From the NCBI GenBank assembly GCA_041946825.1, contig JBHGBD010000029.1, positions 1 to 60,271 of the forward strand: a DNA stretch of 60,271 nucleotides, read 5' to 3'. Below are positions 58,939 through 60,271 of this stretch, piece by piece. The DNA comes from CAZTHM01 sp041946825 (GTDB lineage: Bacteria > Acidobacteriota > Terriglobia > UBA7540). Within the stretch, counting starts at the first letter, position 1. Each line of letters starts with the position of its first letter. The translations under genes and the position numbers were made by a program. The notes below the pieces were generated by a model. The model was given only the letters and a program-made list of their open reading frames with translations, had not been told where the DNA came from and did no database searches.

Positions 58939-59739
58939 ATGACGAATCCTGAAGGTTATGACGCCTATTCCTCGATGGCGGAATTCTACGACTATGTCGT
59001 GCCCTACCGGGAGCGGCAGGACGTAAAATTTTTCGTGGAACTGGCGCGCGGTGCTGGCGGCCCCGTCCTCGAAATCGGGTGCGGCACCGGACGCGTGCTG
59101 ATTCCCACGGCCCGAGCGGGCATCGAGATTGTGGGCATCGATTCCTCCGGCTCGATGCTGGGGATCTGCCGCGAGAAGCTGGCGCAAGAAACCGCCGAGG
59201 TGCGTTCCAGGGTCAAGCTCGTCGAAGCCGACATGCGGCAATTCGATTTGGGACGCGAGTTCCCGTTAGCGACGGTTCCCTTCCGGCCGTTTCAACATTT
59301 GGTTTCTGTCGACGACCAGGTCACCTGCCTCGCGACCATTCGGCGGCATTTAATCCCGAGCGGGAGACTGGTGCTTGATCTATTCAATCCCTCCCTTCCG
59401 TATCTGGTCGACGATCGCCTGCTGCTCGAAGAATTCAACCGCGAGCCGCCCTTCACCATGCCCGACGGTCGCAAGGTGCTGCGGCGGCATCACATCCTGG
59501 CGCGCGATCTCTTCAAGCAGACCCAGGACGTGGAACTCATCTACCGAGTTACTTACCAGGATGGCCACGAGGAACGCCTCGTGTCGCGCTTCACGATGCG
59601 CTACCTGTTCCGTTATGAAGCGGAGCACCTGCTGGCGCGCTCGGGATTCAAGGTGGAGGCCGTGTACGGCGACTACGACAAGAGCCCTTATGGCTCGAAA
59701 TATCCCGGGGAACTCATTTTCATCGCGCGCAGAAAGTAG
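58939..59739 (+). CDS. Class I SAM-dependent methyltransferase
   Basis: A 266-residue methyltransferase. The SAM-binding motif I is VLEIGCGTGRVLIPTARAG, followed by the acidic motif II end GIDSSGSML and VEADMRQFDLG. The C-terminal third (LDLFNPSLPYLVDDRL and VYGDYDKSPYGSKYPGELIFIA) is typical of small-molecule methyltransferases of this subgroup. Substrate cannot be given. ATG at 58939 lies 22 bases after the GNAT stop codon, the third gene in a row with short spacing. Confidence 0.9.
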   Translation: MTNPEGYDAYSSMAEFYDYVVPYRERQDVKFFVELARGAGGPVLEIGCGTGRVLIPTARAGIEIVGIDSSGSMLGICREKLAQETAEVRSRVKLVEADMRQFDLGREFPLATVPFRPFQHLVSVDDQVTCLATIRRHLIPSGRLVLDLFNPSLPYLVDDRLLLEEFNREPPFTMPDGRKVLRRHHILARDLFKQTQDVELIYRVTYQDGHEERLVSRFTMRYLFRYEAEHLLARSGFKVEAVYGDYDKSPYGSKYPGELIFIARRK

Positions 59740-59742
59740 CCT

Positions 59743-60087
59743 TCACTTGCTGGAGCGATAGAGGATCACGCGGACTTTCTCCAGTGTGATCAACCCGCCG
59801 CCGACCATTTCGTCGAGGCGCGGGAGGATTTTCTCGATTCGCTCGGTGTATTCGACCGCTTCGATGACGATGGGCAAATCCTGCGAAAGCCGCAGGATCT
59901 TGTCGGAATGGAGGCGACTGGCGGAGCCGTAGCCGCCCACGCCGCGCAACACGGTAACGCCGCTAAAGCCTTCACGGCGGAACATCTCGACAATCGCCTC
60001 GTGAAGCGGTTTGTGCTCCCAGCGGTCGGACTCGCCGATATGAATTCGCATCAAGGTGCGCTCGCCCTCGAATCGCTGGTGTTCCAT
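59743..60087 (-). CDS. DUF190 (PII-like) protein
   Basis: A 114-residue DUF190 protein, a PII-like trimeric fold. Family signatures: RIHIGESDRWEHKPLHEAIVEMF, VLRGVGGYGSASRLHS, PIVIEAVEYTERIEKILPRLDEMVGGGLITLEKVRVI. These proteins often accompany CrcB fluoride channels, which would lie beyond the right end of this window if present here. AGGAGG lies 5-6 bases before the ATG at 60087. It converges with the methyltransferase gene. Confidence 0.93.
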   Translation of the reverse strand: MEHQRFEGERTLMRIHIGESDRWEHKPLHEAIVEMFRREGFSGVTVLRGVGGYGSASRLHSDKILRLSQDLPIVIEAVEYTERIEKILPRLDEMVGGGLITLEKVRVILYRSSK

Positions 60088-60137
60088 GTTGCCTCCTACT
60101 GAATATTGCGAAACAAAGTGACGAACTCCCCCTCACC

Positions 60138-60271
60138 TGTCCGTCGGCTGACGGACACCCTCTCCCCCAGGGGGAGAGGGCTGGAGACTATGGTTAAATC
60201 GCCCTCGCCCTCAGGGAGAGGGGGGACCCCGATGCAGTCCATCGGGGTGGGTGAGGGCGGCGACCGCAGCG
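60138..60271. repeat. Dispersed palindrome cluster (CCCTCTCCC family), copy 2
   Basis: Stems TGTCCGTC/GACGGACA (60138-60145/60150-60157), CCCTCTCCCC/GGGGAGAGGG (60158-60167/60171-60180) and ACCCCGATG/CATCGGGGT (60226-60234/60240-60248) follow one another, with CCCTCGCCCTCAGGGAGAGGG between. The layout parallels the copy at 13687. It runs to the end of the window and may continue. Confidence 0.85.

Overview
The window looks like a chromosomal segment of a GC-rich member of the Acidobacteriota, probably from an uncultured soil or sediment lineage. The best marker is the VWFA-related protein at 46850-47941, a domain type known mainly from Acidobacteria. It is supported by a CRTAC1/ASPIC-UnbV protein, several TPR proteins, a TIGR03790-type secreted protein and small secreted proteins of acidobacterial type. 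I see no rRNA, tRNA, CRISPR array, transposase, integrase or phage gene. This is ordinary chromosome with unusually repeat-rich gaps between genes.

Layout. 0.1-8.2 kb: an acyl-CoA synthetase/GNAT fusion, a PEBP protein, small hypothetical genes, a divergent aldo/keto reductase, a GYD protein, an SDR and a TIGR03790 protein. 8.3-20.3 kb is rich in signalling: a hybrid histidine kinase, an orphan FtsX-like permease, a REC-PilZ response regulator, a BlaI/BlaR1 pair with a clear double operator, a decaying DUF3800-like gene, and a sigma factor with an anti-sigma factor carrying a YCF48-like domain. 20.5-27.3 kb: an MDR oxidoreductase, IlvD, a zinc-ribbon coiled-coil protein, an RNase HI-like protein, an acyl-CoA dehydrogenase and a ThuA protein. 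27.3-35.3 kb: a 793-residue TPR protein, then a polyamine-type ABC importer whose second permease is fused to its own binding protein, then a CehA/McbA-type metallohydrolase. 35.4-41.7 kb: a KduD-type SDR, a zinc alcohol dehydrogenase, small secreted proteins, a P1 peptidase and a truncated cyclase gene. 42.2-54.6 kb: SerS, a radical SAM protein, a zinc-type CDF exporter, the VWFA protein, an intact cyclase-family gene, an MFS transporter, Kbl, and a DUF488/ferredoxin/hemerythrin group. 54.7-60.1 kb: TPR, CRTAC1, an adhesin-like protein, GNAT, a methyltransferase and a DUF190 protein.

The most unusual signal is in the gaps. Nine loci hold degenerate tandem repeats with a strict 7-base period. 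Their sequence differs from locus to locus, but nearly all begin within about 65 bases downstream of a stop codon. Five of them consist of two arms that are reverse complements of each other and should fold into long hairpins. One pair of arms surrounds a start codon and part of a signal peptide. A second class of short perfect palindromes, some sharing a CCCGAT/ATCGGG core, occupies other gaps.

Several start codons were moved downstream from the longest open frame because a Shine-Dalgarno sequence or signal peptide marks a better start; those cases are stated. All family calls come from reading motifs, with no database search.
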